Of a DNA stretch of 64,000 nt, positions 7,981 through 15,803 are shown in pieces; the stretch's first letter is position 1, and each line of letters opens with the position of its first letter. The DNA is from Paraburkholderia edwinii (GTDB taxonomy: Bacteria; Pseudomonadota; Gammaproteobacteria; Burkholderiales; Burkholderiaceae): positions 310,001 to 374,000 of the forward strand of contig NZ_CP080096.1 in NCBI RefSeq assembly GCF_019428685.1. Reading direction: 5' to 3'. The translations under genes were made by a program, and so were the position numbers. The notes below the pieces were generated by a model. The model did no database searches. It worked only from the letters and a program-made list of their open reading frames with translations, and was not told the origin of the DNA.

Positions 7981-8910
7981 ATGGAAGCGCCTGCCGATTT
8001 TCGAACCAGAACGATGACGCTGAATCACGGAGGCGGCCGCATGCCAGCTGTCGGATTCGGCACCTTGATTGCCGATTCCGCGACGACGCAAAGCGCTACA
8101 CGCTATGCGATCGAAGCCGGCTATCGGCACTTCGATTGCGCCGAACGCTATCGAAACGAGCGGGAAGTAGGCGAGGCGTTAAAGGCCGGGCTCGCCGCCG
8201 GCGGAATCGCACGCGAACAGATTTTCGTGACGTCCAAGCTATGGAATACCAATCATCGTCCCCAGCGTGTCGAGCCAGCCTTCGCTGCAAGCCTTGAAAG
8301 GCTTGGGCTCGACTATCTCGATCTTTACCTCATGCACACGCCGTTCGCGTTTCAAGCAGGCGACGAGCAGGATCCGCGCGATGAAAACGGCGATGTGATC
8401 TACGACAAAGGCGTGAGCCTGCTCGATACGTGGCAAGCGATGGAGTCGCTTGTCGGCCTCGGGAAATGCCGGGCCATCGGACTCTCCGACATCACATTGA
8501 AAGACCTCGCGCCGCTTTACGAATCAGCGCGAATCAAGCCGGCCGTGATCGAGGTCGAGGCTCATCCTTATCTTCCGGAAACGGAGCTCCTGGAATTTTG
8601 CAGTGAGCGAAACATCGTGTTTTTGGCCTTTGCGCCGCTCGGTCACGGCATCAGACCCGGACCGCTCGAAGAGCCGGTCATCATGCAAATTGCAGAGCAG
8701 GTCGGAAAGACGCCGGCACAAGTGCTGCTCGCCTGGGCGGTGCAACGTGGCACCGCTGTACTCACCACACCTAAAACCGCGGCCCGCGCGCGCGAGAACT
8801 TCAATCTCTCCGCCCTTCCCGCCGACGCCTTCGACGCGATCAATCGAATTGAAACGCGGCAAAGGTTCAACGAAGTCGTGAAGACCGGCAGCGGAAGTTT
8901 CCTCTCGTAA
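7981..8910 (+). CDS. Aldo/keto reductase
   Basis: A 309-residue NADPH-dependent (beta/alpha)8-barrel reductase of carbonyl compounds. The catalytic tetrad is visible: Asp and Tyr in HFDCAERY, Lys in VTSKLW and His in LYLMHTPF. The cofactor-binding end includes the strand TTPKTAARARENF, where many relatives have an IPKS-type motif. I moved the start to ATG 7981 because GGAGG (7969-7973) precedes it with ideal spacing; the frame is open further upstream from a TTG. It follows the VOC gene and precedes mmsA on the same strand, so the three may share aldehyde or ketone metabolism. Substrate unknown. Confidence 0.9.
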   Translation: MEAPADFRTRTMTLNHGGGRMPAVGFGTLIADSATTQSATRYAIEAGYRHFDCAERYRNEREVGEALKAGLAAGGIAREQIFVTSKLWNTNHRPQRVEPAFAASLERLGLDYLDLYLMHTPFAFQAGDEQDPRDENGDVIYDKGVSLLDTWQAMESLVGLGKCRAIGLSDITLKDLAPLYESARIKPAVIEVEAHPYLPETELLEFCSERNIVFLAFAPLGHGIRPGPLEEPVIMQIAEQVGKTPAQVLLAWAVQRGTAVLTTPKTAARARENFNLSALPADAFDAINRIETRQRFNEVVKTGSGSFLS

Positions 8911-9002
8911 GCCGGCGGTAGCGAAACCTGAACCGTATCCAAGGGCGCTCAAGCGGCGCGCAGTGCTGCGGCGACGCCCGCATCCCCTCACAGGAGGGCC
9001 GT

Positions 9003-10526
9003 ATGAGCGAAGCAGATCAGGACGCCGCGCGCGTGCGCGAGCTCAGTCATTTTATCGACGGTCAGCACGCCAAAGGTGCGAGCGGCCGGTTCGGCAACGT
9101 GTTCGATCCAGCGCAAGGCCGGGTAGCGGCCCGCGTGCCGTTCGCGAATGCAGCCGATGTCCGCGCCGCGGTTGCTGCTGCGAAAGCGGCATTTCCCGCG
9201 TGGAGCGAAACGCCGCCGCTCAAGCGCGCACGCATGATGTTCAGGTTCAAGCAACTGCTCGACGAGCATATCGATGAAATCGCCACGCTTATTACGCGCG
9301 ATCACGGCAAGCTGTTTTCGGACGCGCAGGGTGAGGTGCTGCGCGGCATCGAGATTGTCGAATTTGCGTGCGGCATTCCAACTCTGCTCAAGACCGATTT
9401 CACCGATCAGGTCTCCGGCGGCATGGATGCCTGGAATCTGCGCCAGCCGCTCGGCGTGGCCGCCGGCGTCACGCCGTTCAATTTCCCGGTGGTGGTGCCG
9501 TGCTGGATGTTCGCGATGGCGGCCGCGTGCGGCAATACGTTTGTGCTCAAGCCGTCGGAGCAGACGCCGTCGCCGTCCATTCGCCTTGCGGAGCTGTTTA
9601 TCGAGGCCGGTTTTCCCAAGGGCGTGTTCAATGTCGTGCATGGCCATAAGGAAACCGTCGATGCGCTGATCGAGCATCCCGATGTCGTCGCGATTTCGTC
9701 GGTCACCTCTACACCGGTGGCCGAATACATCCATCGCGAAAGTGCGAAGCACGGCAAGCGTGTGCAATCGCTGGGCAGTGCAAAGAACCATCTGATCGTC
9801 ATGCCCGACGCCGATCTCGATCTGACCGTCAACGCGATTATCGGCTCGGCGTATGGCTCGGCCGGCGAGCGCTGCATGGCGACGTCGGTCGTGGTCGCCG
9901 TTGGCCGCATTGCCGATGAGCTGCTCGAACGCCTCGTGCCGCGCGTGCGTTCGCTCAGGATCGGCGGCGGCCTGGAGCCCGATCTGGACATGGGGCCGCT
10001 TGTCACGGCTGCACATCGCACGAAGGTGCTCGGTTATATCGAGGTGGGCGTTGCCGGAGGCGCGAAGCTCGTTGTCGATGGCCGCGGGCTCAACTTTCCC
10101 GGACACGAAGCGGGTTTCTTTCTCGGCGGCTCGCTGTTCGACGACGTGAAGCCCAATATGCGCATCTATCGCGAAGAGATTTTCGGGCCGGTGCTATCGG
10201 TGGTTCGCGTGCCCGATCTCAAGAGCGCGATCGCACTCGTGAACGCGCATGAACTGGGGAATTGCGTATCGCTTTTCACAACCGACGGCGGCTCGGCGCG
10301 CGTATTCTCGCGGCAGATTCAGGTGGGCATGGTGGGCATCAATGTGCCGGCGCCGGTGCCCGTGGCATGGCATTCGTTCGGGGGATGGAAGCGATCGCTG
10401 TTCGGCGATCATCACACCTATGGCGAGGAGGCCGTGCGCTTTTACACGCACTACAAGAGCGTGATGCAGCGTTGGCCCGACAGTATTGCCAAAGGTGCGG
10501 AGTTCGCAATGCCCGTGGCCAGGTGA
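9003..10526 (+). CDS. mmsA: CoA-acylating methylmalonate-semialdehyde dehydrogenase
   Basis: A 507-residue aldehyde dehydrogenase with the features of the CoA-dependent MmsA/IolA subgroup: [15 protein letters not shown], the catalytic Cys291 in SAGERCMA, and [17 protein letters not shown] (usually LGGAKNH), where other ALDHs carry the general-base Glu. It converts methylmalonate semialdehyde to propionyl-CoA (valine degradation) or malonate semialdehyde to acetyl-CoA (inositol or beta-alanine routes). Its start follows an excellent GGAGGG. Oddly, the FVGST element of the cofactor domain reads SVTST at residues 233-237, replacing both the Phe and the Gly. No mmsB or other valine gene adjoins. 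Family sure, activity slightly in doubt. Confidence 0.9.
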   Translation: MSEADQDAARVRELSHFIDGQHAKGASGRFGNVFDPAQGRVAARVPFANAADVRAAVAAAKAAFPAWSETPPLKRARMMFRFKQLLDEHIDEIATLITRDHGKLFSDAQGEVLRGIEIVEFACGIPTLLKTDFTDQVSGGMDAWNLRQPLGVAAGVTPFNFPVVVPCWMFAMAAACGNTFVLKPSEQTPSPSIRLAELFIEAGFPKGVFNVVHGHKETVDALIEHPDVVAISSVTSTPVAEYIHRESAKHGKRVQSLGSAKNHLIVMPDADLDLTVNAIIGSAYGSAGERCMATSVVVAVGRIADELLERLVPRVRSLRIGGGLEPDLDMGPLVTAAHRTKVLGYIEVGVAGGAKLVVDGRGLNFPGHEAGFFLGGSLFDDVKPNMRIYREEIFGPVLSVVRVPDLKSAIALVNAHELGNCVSLFTTDGGSARVFSRQIQVGMVGINVPAPVPVAWHSFGGWKRSLFGDHHTYGEEAVRFYTHYKSVMQRWPDSIAKGAEFAMPVAR

Positions 10527-10554
10527 GCAACGAGCCTGAACGACCGGTGAAGCA

Positions 10555-12084
10555 TCAGCGCTGTGCGCTCGTGTTTGCACCGGCGTTCACACCGGCACCG
10601 GCATCGGCCGATACAGACTGCACAGCCGGTGCCAGGGCATCCGGGTCGTCGATGTTCGGCGCCGCCGCTTTCTCCGCCCGCCAGCGCACGCGCGACTCGT
10701 GCATCGTTCTTAGCGCAAGGCGCGCCATCTTCACCCATCCGGATGGGTGCGGGTCCGCCAGCATGCTCAGCGCACGCGCGTAGTCGAGCGTGAGTCCCGG
10801 GGTCCATGCCATCGTCGCCGCGCGTTTTCTGACTTGCGCCGCAACCCATAATTCGGGCGTCGCGGCGATATGCAGAAACGGCCTCCAGCCGCGGTCCTTT
10901 CCCCACGCGCGCGCCGACGCGCCCTCGATCGCCGCTTCGAGCGCTTTCGCGACCGTGCTCGAGCAGTTGCGGTACGTCAGATTGTAGGTTGTCGTGCGGC
11001 GATATTCGGCCCAGAAGCGCTCGAGCCGTTCGGCATCGTAGTTGTGGATGCGCACCTGCCGCGTGGAAGGGCACCAGGCTTTCGATTCGGTTTCGTAGTC
11101 GGGCTGGTATACACCGGGCACGTCGTTATCGCGCGTTGCACGCAGAATGCGCGAAAACTCGTCAGGTGACCGATCGATTTCAATCGCCGGGTACAGGCTG
11201 ATATAAACGCCTTCTGCCGACTCGAGCGCGGCATGGCCGGTTGAGATCGCACCGTTTCGATCGACTGCGGCAATATAGCGGTCGATAATCGGCTGCCGTC
11301 GTGCCTGCGATTTCGCGGAACCGACCGGCGTCCACACGTGTATCGTCAAAACGTGTTCGTGTGGTTGGGGATGACTGTCGGGTAGGTTCGACGATGGCGG
11401 CCTGGGCGCGTCTTGCGTGGATATCTGTGCGGACCCTTCTGCGGGCACAGCGACTGCGGCCGCTGCCGCGGCGGTATCCATTCCCACGACCTTATGTTCC
11501 GTGCGCTTTTCGTCGGCCACGACGGGGTTCGTCGCCATGCGCCGCACCCGTATCGCGAGCAAGGTCATGTTCCAGCCGCCGAACAGCAAGCCGAAGGCGA
11601 CACAGTATGCGATGGTGCCCGCGTAGTGATCGGGATACGGCTGATAAAAGAAGATCGCAATAGCGATTTCCAGCACGCCCCCCGCAATTGCCATCTTCCA
11701 CGTCCGGTAACGCACGAACGCGGCGGCAATGATCTGCAGCGTGCCGTCCGCAAGAAACAGCGTACCGAAAATCAAGGACAGGATGAAGTTGCCGTGCACG
11801 CCGCCGATCAGCACGAGCCCGGCGGACGCAATAAAGGTCACGCCTTTTACATAGCGCAGCGTGCGCTGTCCGCCTATGCCGGTCCACGCCACGGCAAGCG
11901 TCGCGAGGCCTTCAAGCAGAAGCAGACCCGCGAATGGAATGATGGGGAACCACAGTGCGCCGTCGAGTGCGTCGCAGAAAATCACCACGCCTAGCACAGT
12001 GCTCAGGAATCCTACCGCGAGCAGTTCACGCCAGCGCGTGCGCAGGTAGTCGACACCGAGCAGGATCATGACAAGACGGACCAT
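10555..12084 (-). CDS. HdeD-family membrane protein fused to putative permuted papain-like domain
   Basis: The 509-residue protein has two parts. Residues about 1-185 hold six hydrophobic helices of the HdeD acid-resistance membrane family (DUF308). After a low-complexity Ala/Pro/Gln linker, residues about 235-430 form a soluble domain with a conserved-looking GHAALES (His284) followed much later by YRNCSSTVAKALEAA (Cys374). His before Cys at the start of a helix is the order seen in circularly permuted papain-like hydrolases (NlpC/P60-like, LRAT, DUF4105-type). The tail is Ala/Gly/Asn repeat-like. ATG 12084 follows GGGAAGG at good spacing. It is convergent with mmsA. HdeD assignment is confident; the hydrolase reading is inference from motif order. 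Confidence 0.72.
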   Translation of the reverse strand: MVRLVMILLGVDYLRTRWRELLAVGFLSTVLGVVIFCDALDGALWFPIIPFAGLLLLEGLATLAVAWTGIGGQRTLRYVKGVTFIASAGLVLIGGVHGNFILSLIFGTLFLADGTLQIIAAAFVRYRTWKMAIAGGVLEIAIAIFFYQPYPDHYAGTIAYCVAFGLLFGGWNMTLLAIRVRRMATNPVVADEKRTEHKVVGMDTAAAAAAVAVPAEGSAQISTQDAPRPPSSNLPDSHPQPHEHVLTIHVWTPVGSAKSQARRQPIIDRYIAAVDRNGAISTGHAALESAEGVYISLYPAIEIDRSPDEFSRILRATRDNDVPGVYQPDYETESKAWCPSTRQVRIHNYDAERLERFWAEYRRTTTYNLTYRNCSSTVAKALEAAIEGASARAWGKDRGWRPFLHIAATPELWVAAQVRKRAATMAWTPGLTLDYARALSMLADPHPSGWVKMARLALRTMHESRVRWRAEKAAAPNIDDPDALAPAVQSVSADAGAGVNAGANTSAQR

Positions 12085-12482
12085 GGCTTGACCTTCCCTG
12101 TGCTGGGGAACCGTGGCTGAGGAACCGTAACTGAACAAACGAACCGACCGCCCGCAACACAACGATGATAATGCGTTCCGCGCGAGTTGACGCGAGCTTT
12201 GTCATTGTTCGGAACAATTCGGCTTCCTTGACGCCTCGTCAATTCGTCAGCCTACGCAAACGCCGAAGGTGATGGGATCCGGAATTCGTCAACCCAATCG
12301 ACATACGAGTTGTTCGGGAAGCAGCGTCCAACAGATTGGCCTCGGCTTGCGTGCAAATCTGGAATCCGCTTCGCGACATCGAATATTTTCCGCTCGTCGC
12401 GGTGATACGGTTGTGTCGCGGCACAGCGCGACTGGACCCAACCTCATCTCGACCACAATCTCATCTCGACCAGGAAGCGGAT
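12085..12482. other. Divergent intergenic region with a 13-bp direct repeat
   Basis: No supported gene between the HdeD-fusion and isochorismatase starts; the stretch must contain both promoters. Two exact copies of CTCATCTCGACCA lie at 12443-12455 and 12460-12472, 17 bp apart, the second partly overlapping the AGGAAG ribosome site of the downstream gene. Confidence 0.7.
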
Positions 12483-13130
12483 ATGAACCTTAGCAACAGC
12501 GACACCGCAGTGGTGTTTATCGACCCTCAAAACGACGTGCTGAGCGAGCACGGCGTGAACTGGGGAGCCGTAGGCGCGAGCGTGACGGAGAACCGCACGG
12601 TCGACAATATGGAGCACATCTTCAAGGCAGCAAAAGCGAAGCAATACGAAGTCTTTATTTCGCCGCACTACTTCTATCCGACCGACTACGCGTGGAAGTC
12701 ATATGGTCCGCTCGAGCAAGGCGAAGTGGAAAGCAAAAGCTTCGCGAGAAAAGGACCGTTGAATCTCGGCGGCTTTGAAGGTTCGGGCGCGGACTGGCTT
12801 GCCCGCTTCAAGCCGTATATCGAAGACGGCAGAACGGTCGTGGCGAGCCCGCACAAGGTATGGGGACCGCAGACCAACGACCTGACGCTGCAATTGCGCA
12901 AACGGGGCATGAGCAAGATTGTGCTCGGCGGCATGCTGGCCAATATCTGCGTCGAATCCCACCTGCGCGAATTGCTCGAGCAGGGCTTCGAGATCGCGGT
13001 GGTGAAAGATGCGACTGCCGGGCCGCGCCATCCGACGTGGGGTGACGGCTATCAGGCTGCATTGGTCAACTACCAGTTTCTCGCACACGCGGTGCTGACG
13101 ACCGAAGAAGTCGTTGCCGCGATGAAATAG
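12483..13130 (+). CDS. Cysteine hydrolase, isochorismatase family
   Basis: A 215-residue soluble enzyme with the alpha/beta isochorismatase-like hydrolase fold. Asp14 in VVFIDPQND, the basic SPHKVWG segment and the nucleophile in GGMLANICVESHLRELLE give the expected Asp-Lys-Cys triad. The family includes nicotinamidases, N-carbamoyl hydrolases and isochorismatases; the substrate here cannot be told. ATG 12483 is chosen for the AGGAAG five bases upstream and because earlier in-frame codons look non-coding. It is followed by a strong hairpin. Confidence 0.88.
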   Translation: MNLSNSDTAVVFIDPQNDVLSEHGVNWGAVGASVTENRTVDNMEHIFKAAKAKQYEVFISPHYFYPTDYAWKSYGPLEQGEVESKSFARKGPLNLGGFEGSGADWLARFKPYIEDGRTVVASPHKVWGPQTNDLTLQLRKRGMSKIVLGGMLANICVESHLRELLEQGFEIAVVKDATAGPRHPTWGDGYQAALVNYQFLAHAVLTTEEVVAAMK

Positions 13131-13147
13131 CGCGCGTCATTCGGCGT

Positions 13148-13174
13148 GCGGCTTCCCTCCGGGCGGGAAGCCGC
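13148..13174 (+). terminator. GC-rich hairpin after the isochorismatase-family gene
   Basis: GCGGCTTCCC (13148-13157) and GGGAAGCCGC (13165-13174) form a perfect 10-bp stem around a 7-base loop, 17 bp past the stop codon. No T-run follows, so it may be a weak intrinsic or an mRNA-protecting structure. Confidence 0.5.
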
Positions 13175-13280
13175 CTGGCCGGAAGCGAGCGGAAAATGTC
13201 CTCAAACCGTCACATCGGGCATGTCGATGAAACCCCGCAAATCCTAGACTGTCTTTCAGGTATTTATTGGAGATGCGGCA

Positions 13281-13481
13281 ATGAAATTCTCAGTGAAAAA
13301 TGAACTTCGCCCCGACGACGTTTCGACGCTCGAGCATGCAATGAAGATGGTCGACGCCGACGCGAAAGTCGACGTTGACGTTGGGGAGAAAACGGTCAGC
13401 ATCGATTCGTGGCTGATGCCCGAGGAATTCCTCGTCGCCTTCTACGACGAAGACTACGAGGTGACCATTTCCGAGGCGTAG
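13281..13481 (+). CDS. 66-residue HMA-like mini-protein lacking CxxC
   Basis: A tiny acidic protein with the length and predicted beta-alpha-beta-beta-alpha-beta order of a heavy-metal-associated (copper-chaperone) domain: MKFSVKN strand, a helix, AKVDVDVGEKTVSI strands, PEEFLVAFYDE helix and YEVTISE strand. The CxxC metal-binding motif that should follow strand one is absent, and the protein contains no Cys at all. A good GGAGATGCGGCA precedes the ATG. Such proteins are common as hypotheticals in Burkholderia; the fold is inferred from pattern and function is unknown. A CusF-like gene lies 285 bp downstream. Confidence 0.7.
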   Translation: MKFSVKNELRPDDVSTLEHAMKMVDADAKVDVDVGEKTVSIDSWLMPEEFLVAFYDEDYEVTISEA

Positions 13482-13766
13482 GGCGCCGCCCTGTTTCGAC
13501 AGGTTCACTTTATGTCCCGGTTGCAACGGGACTCGCATCTTTTCCGCCGGTTCGCTTCGGACGAAGCGCTTCGAAAGCGCTCGCCTCACGGGAACATCGA
13601 CATACTTGTCGAGCATGCCCGGCTCTTTCAACTCCCATTGAGAAACGACCCGCCTACAGCGAAACGTTGCGCTCCGCAAAGTCAACTTTCCAATTCTGAT
13701 GTGGATGACGCTTGATATTGGACGAACTACTCTGTCCACGACACATCAATTCGAATGGGAAGAACC

Positions 13767-14108
13767 ATGAATAGATTTGCAGGCTCTTTTGCCGTAGCCG
13801 TGTTCCTCTCTGCTCCGCCCGTTTTTGCTTCTGAGGAGGCAGCATCTGAAGATACTCACCGTCTACAACTCCCCTTGGTTATCTATGGGCAAGTCACGCA
13901 AATCGATCGTGCGGGAGACCTCGTATCGATCAGACAGGTGATGCCAAAGAACGTCGGTATGGCGCCGCTAACGACCGTGTTCAAGGCGACTGATGCCGCA
14001 TCGCTTGGCTGGATTCAGGAAGGCGATAGGGTCAAGGCCATAGTTGAAAGCATCAATGGACAACCTGTTGCTCTGAAGGTGTGGCGGCGCCGGTGGCCGA
14101 TTCAATAG
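13767..14108 (+). CDS. Small periplasmic CusF-like protein
   Basis: A 113-residue exported protein: signal peptide ending near VFA|SEEA, followed by a single small beta-barrel resembling CusF-type copper-binding proteins (GQVTQIDRAGDLVSIRQ, then TVFKATDAASLGWIQEGDRVKAIVE). CusF uses a His, a Trp and two Met residues as ligands. Here the ligand strand reads MPKNVGMAPLTTVF, with Met present but no Trp at the equivalent place, so metal binding is uncertain. ATG 13767 fits GGGA at 13757-13760 better than the upstream ATG 13755. No CusCBA efflux genes are nearby. Confidence 0.65.
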   Translation: MNRFAGSFAVAVFLSAPPVFASEEAASEDTHRLQLPLVIYGQVTQIDRAGDLVSIRQVMPKNVGMAPLTTVFKATDAASLGWIQEGDRVKAIVESINGQPVALKVWRRRWPIQ

Positions 14109-14254
14109 GAAACGCGGTTTGCGCGACATGCGCGGAATAAATCCTCCCGGCGGACGTTTGACGAGATGCGCGAGAGCCATGCACCAGCGTTGGTGCTTGC
14201 CGTCCTGGGCCGCCGATGCCCGAAAATGATCGCGCCTTTTAACGTCAAGACCTT

Positions 14255-15118
14255 ATGCCACAACCGTCATCAGTGCCCGGTATTTCTGCCCGGTCGCGCC
14301 GCTCTGGTCGGATGTCAACCCGACTGCTTTTTATAGTCTGCTGGCTCAGTGCGATTATTTTCAGCGCCTATATCGTGGTCTATTACGAAGGCGCATTGCT
14401 CACGCATACGATGCAGGACTGGAATGAGGTGCTACCGCGCATTTACCAGCCCGGATCGATGCTGGCAACCGCTGCAATAGGCGCCCATTTCCTTGCGGGC
14501 GCCATCGTACTTATTCTCGGCCCGATGCAGCTGATCGCGCCACTACGAGCCCGCGCTCCAAACGTTCACCGATGGATAGGCCGGTTCTATGCCGCCGCGG
14601 CCCTCGCAACGGGCGTTGGCGGTCTTGTTTATATTGCTATCGAAGGCACGGTAGGCGGCCCCGTCATGTCGACCGGCTTTGCGCTCTACGGCGCATTGAT
14701 GGTGCTGTGCGCCGTTAACACGGTGCGCCATGCGCGAGCCGGACGCTTCGATATACATCGTGCGTGGGCCATCCGGTTATTCGCGTTAGGCATTGGATCG
14801 TGGCTTTTCCGAATGGACTATGGAATCTGGCTTAAGCTGATCGGCGGCTTCGGTCACCATTCGCATACTTACGATGGGCTGTTCGACAAGATCATGTCGT
14901 TCTTCTTCTATGTGCCCAACCTCGCAATTGCCGAACTGATTATCCGGCGACGCGGTGGAACACAAACTGAATCAGCGCGAACGATACGGTCGGCTTCGAT
15001 CGGCTTTATCGCCGTGCTCGTGCTTGTCGCAACTATCCTGTTCGGCCGCTCCTACTGGTTGCCGCATATCACGCAGCGGCTTGCTGACTTGAGCCAGATG
15101 CATACACAGCGCGATTGA
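14255..15118 (+). CDS. DUF2306-family membrane protein
   Basis: A 287-residue inner-membrane protein with about seven hydrophobic helices and the DUF2306 landmarks: a loop His-Arg pair in APNVHRWIGRFYAAAAL and a later IHRAWAIRLFALGIGSWLFR. The family is widespread but uncharacterised; the conserved His-Arg positions have led others to compare it with heme-binding membrane proteins, which I cannot verify. ATG 14255 is weakly supported; ATG 14312, immediately before the first helix, is an alternative. A CPBP-type protein follows 105 bp downstream on the same strand. Confidence 0.75.
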   Translation: MPQPSSVPGISARSRRSGRMSTRLLFIVCWLSAIIFSAYIVVYYEGALLTHTMQDWNEVLPRIYQPGSMLATAAIGAHFLAGAIVLILGPMQLIAPLRARAPNVHRWIGRFYAAAALATGVGGLVYIAIEGTVGGPVMSTGFALYGALMVLCAVNTVRHARAGRFDIHRAWAIRLFALGIGSWLFRMDYGIWLKLIGGFGHHSHTYDGLFDKIMSFFFYVPNLAIAELIIRRRGGTQTESARTIRSASIGFIAVLVLVATILFGRSYWLPHITQRLADLSQMHTQRD

Positions 15119-15223
15119 CCACGGCCGTATTTGTCTCTTCTTAAAATCAAGCCGTCAAAATCACCTGGATCGCTTATCATCGACTGTCCTTTAGCGGTAG
15201 TGGATCGTCGATGGAGAGATCTT

Positions 15224-15715
15224 TTGAAAACGATCGAGCGGTACTGGGTAAGCAGCGTTGCATGGGCCACTAAACTTCCTTCGCTGCCGCTGATGTTGGT
15301 CGCGCTCTTGCTGACTTACGTGGCAACTGCGCCTGCGCTGGTTTTAGCTCTGGCCAAATCCGATCTTTCTATTGGTGGACCGGAATTCGTCAAGCACGGT
15401 CTTGGACCGATGATTCTGATTGGCTGCCTGATTGCCCCAGTACTTGAGACGGCAGTCAATCAGTGGGCATGTATCCGGTTGTTGAACCGGTTTGGCTGCG
15501 GAACCGCCACCGCGATCGTCGTGTCCGCGCTGTTCTTCGGACTCGGACATACGTACAGCCTTGCGTACGTCCTCGTGACATTCAATATCGGACTCGTGCT
15601 GGCAGCAACGTTCGTGATTGAAGACCGCAGAGGCGGCAGTCCTTTTCTGGTCACCATGGCGGTTCATGCCATGCGCAATGGCATGACGACGGTGTACTAC
15701 GCGTTGAGCGTTTGA
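15224..15715 (+). CDS. CPBP (CAAX-protease/bacteriocin-immunity) family membrane protein
   Basis: A 163-residue polytopic protein with the three CPBP intramembrane-protease motifs in order: an E-containing segment APVLETAVNQWACIRLL (usually EExxxR; here Glu-Thr), FFGLGH (FxxxH-type) and VHAMRNGM (HxxxN). The frame is open from a TTG at 15131, but TTG 15224 follows GGAGAG by five bases and starts right before the first hydrophobic helix, so I prefer it. Loss of the second Glu in motif 1 raises doubt about catalysis. Function in this family ranges from prenyl-protein-type proteolysis to bacteriocin self-immunity. Confidence 0.68.
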   Translation: MKTIERYWVSSVAWATKLPSLPLMLVALLLTYVATAPALVLALAKSDLSIGGPEFVKHGLGPMILIGCLIAPVLETAVNQWACIRLLNRFGCGTATAIVVSALFFGLGHTYSLAYVLVTFNIGLVLAATFVIEDRRGGSPFLVTMAVHAMRNGMTTVYYALSV

Positions 15716-15803
15716 AGCGATTGTCGTTAGTGCGGTGGCTGTTCTCTGTTTAGCCATTTCCAGTAGAACGTGATTACCGTCGACTGGCGACACCCGCCCT
15801 TCA

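Noticed and set aside
13512..13715. 67-codon plus-strand open frame between the two small metal-protein-like genes
   Set aside because: No convincing ribosome site, odd composition and small internal hairpins; not supported as a gene.
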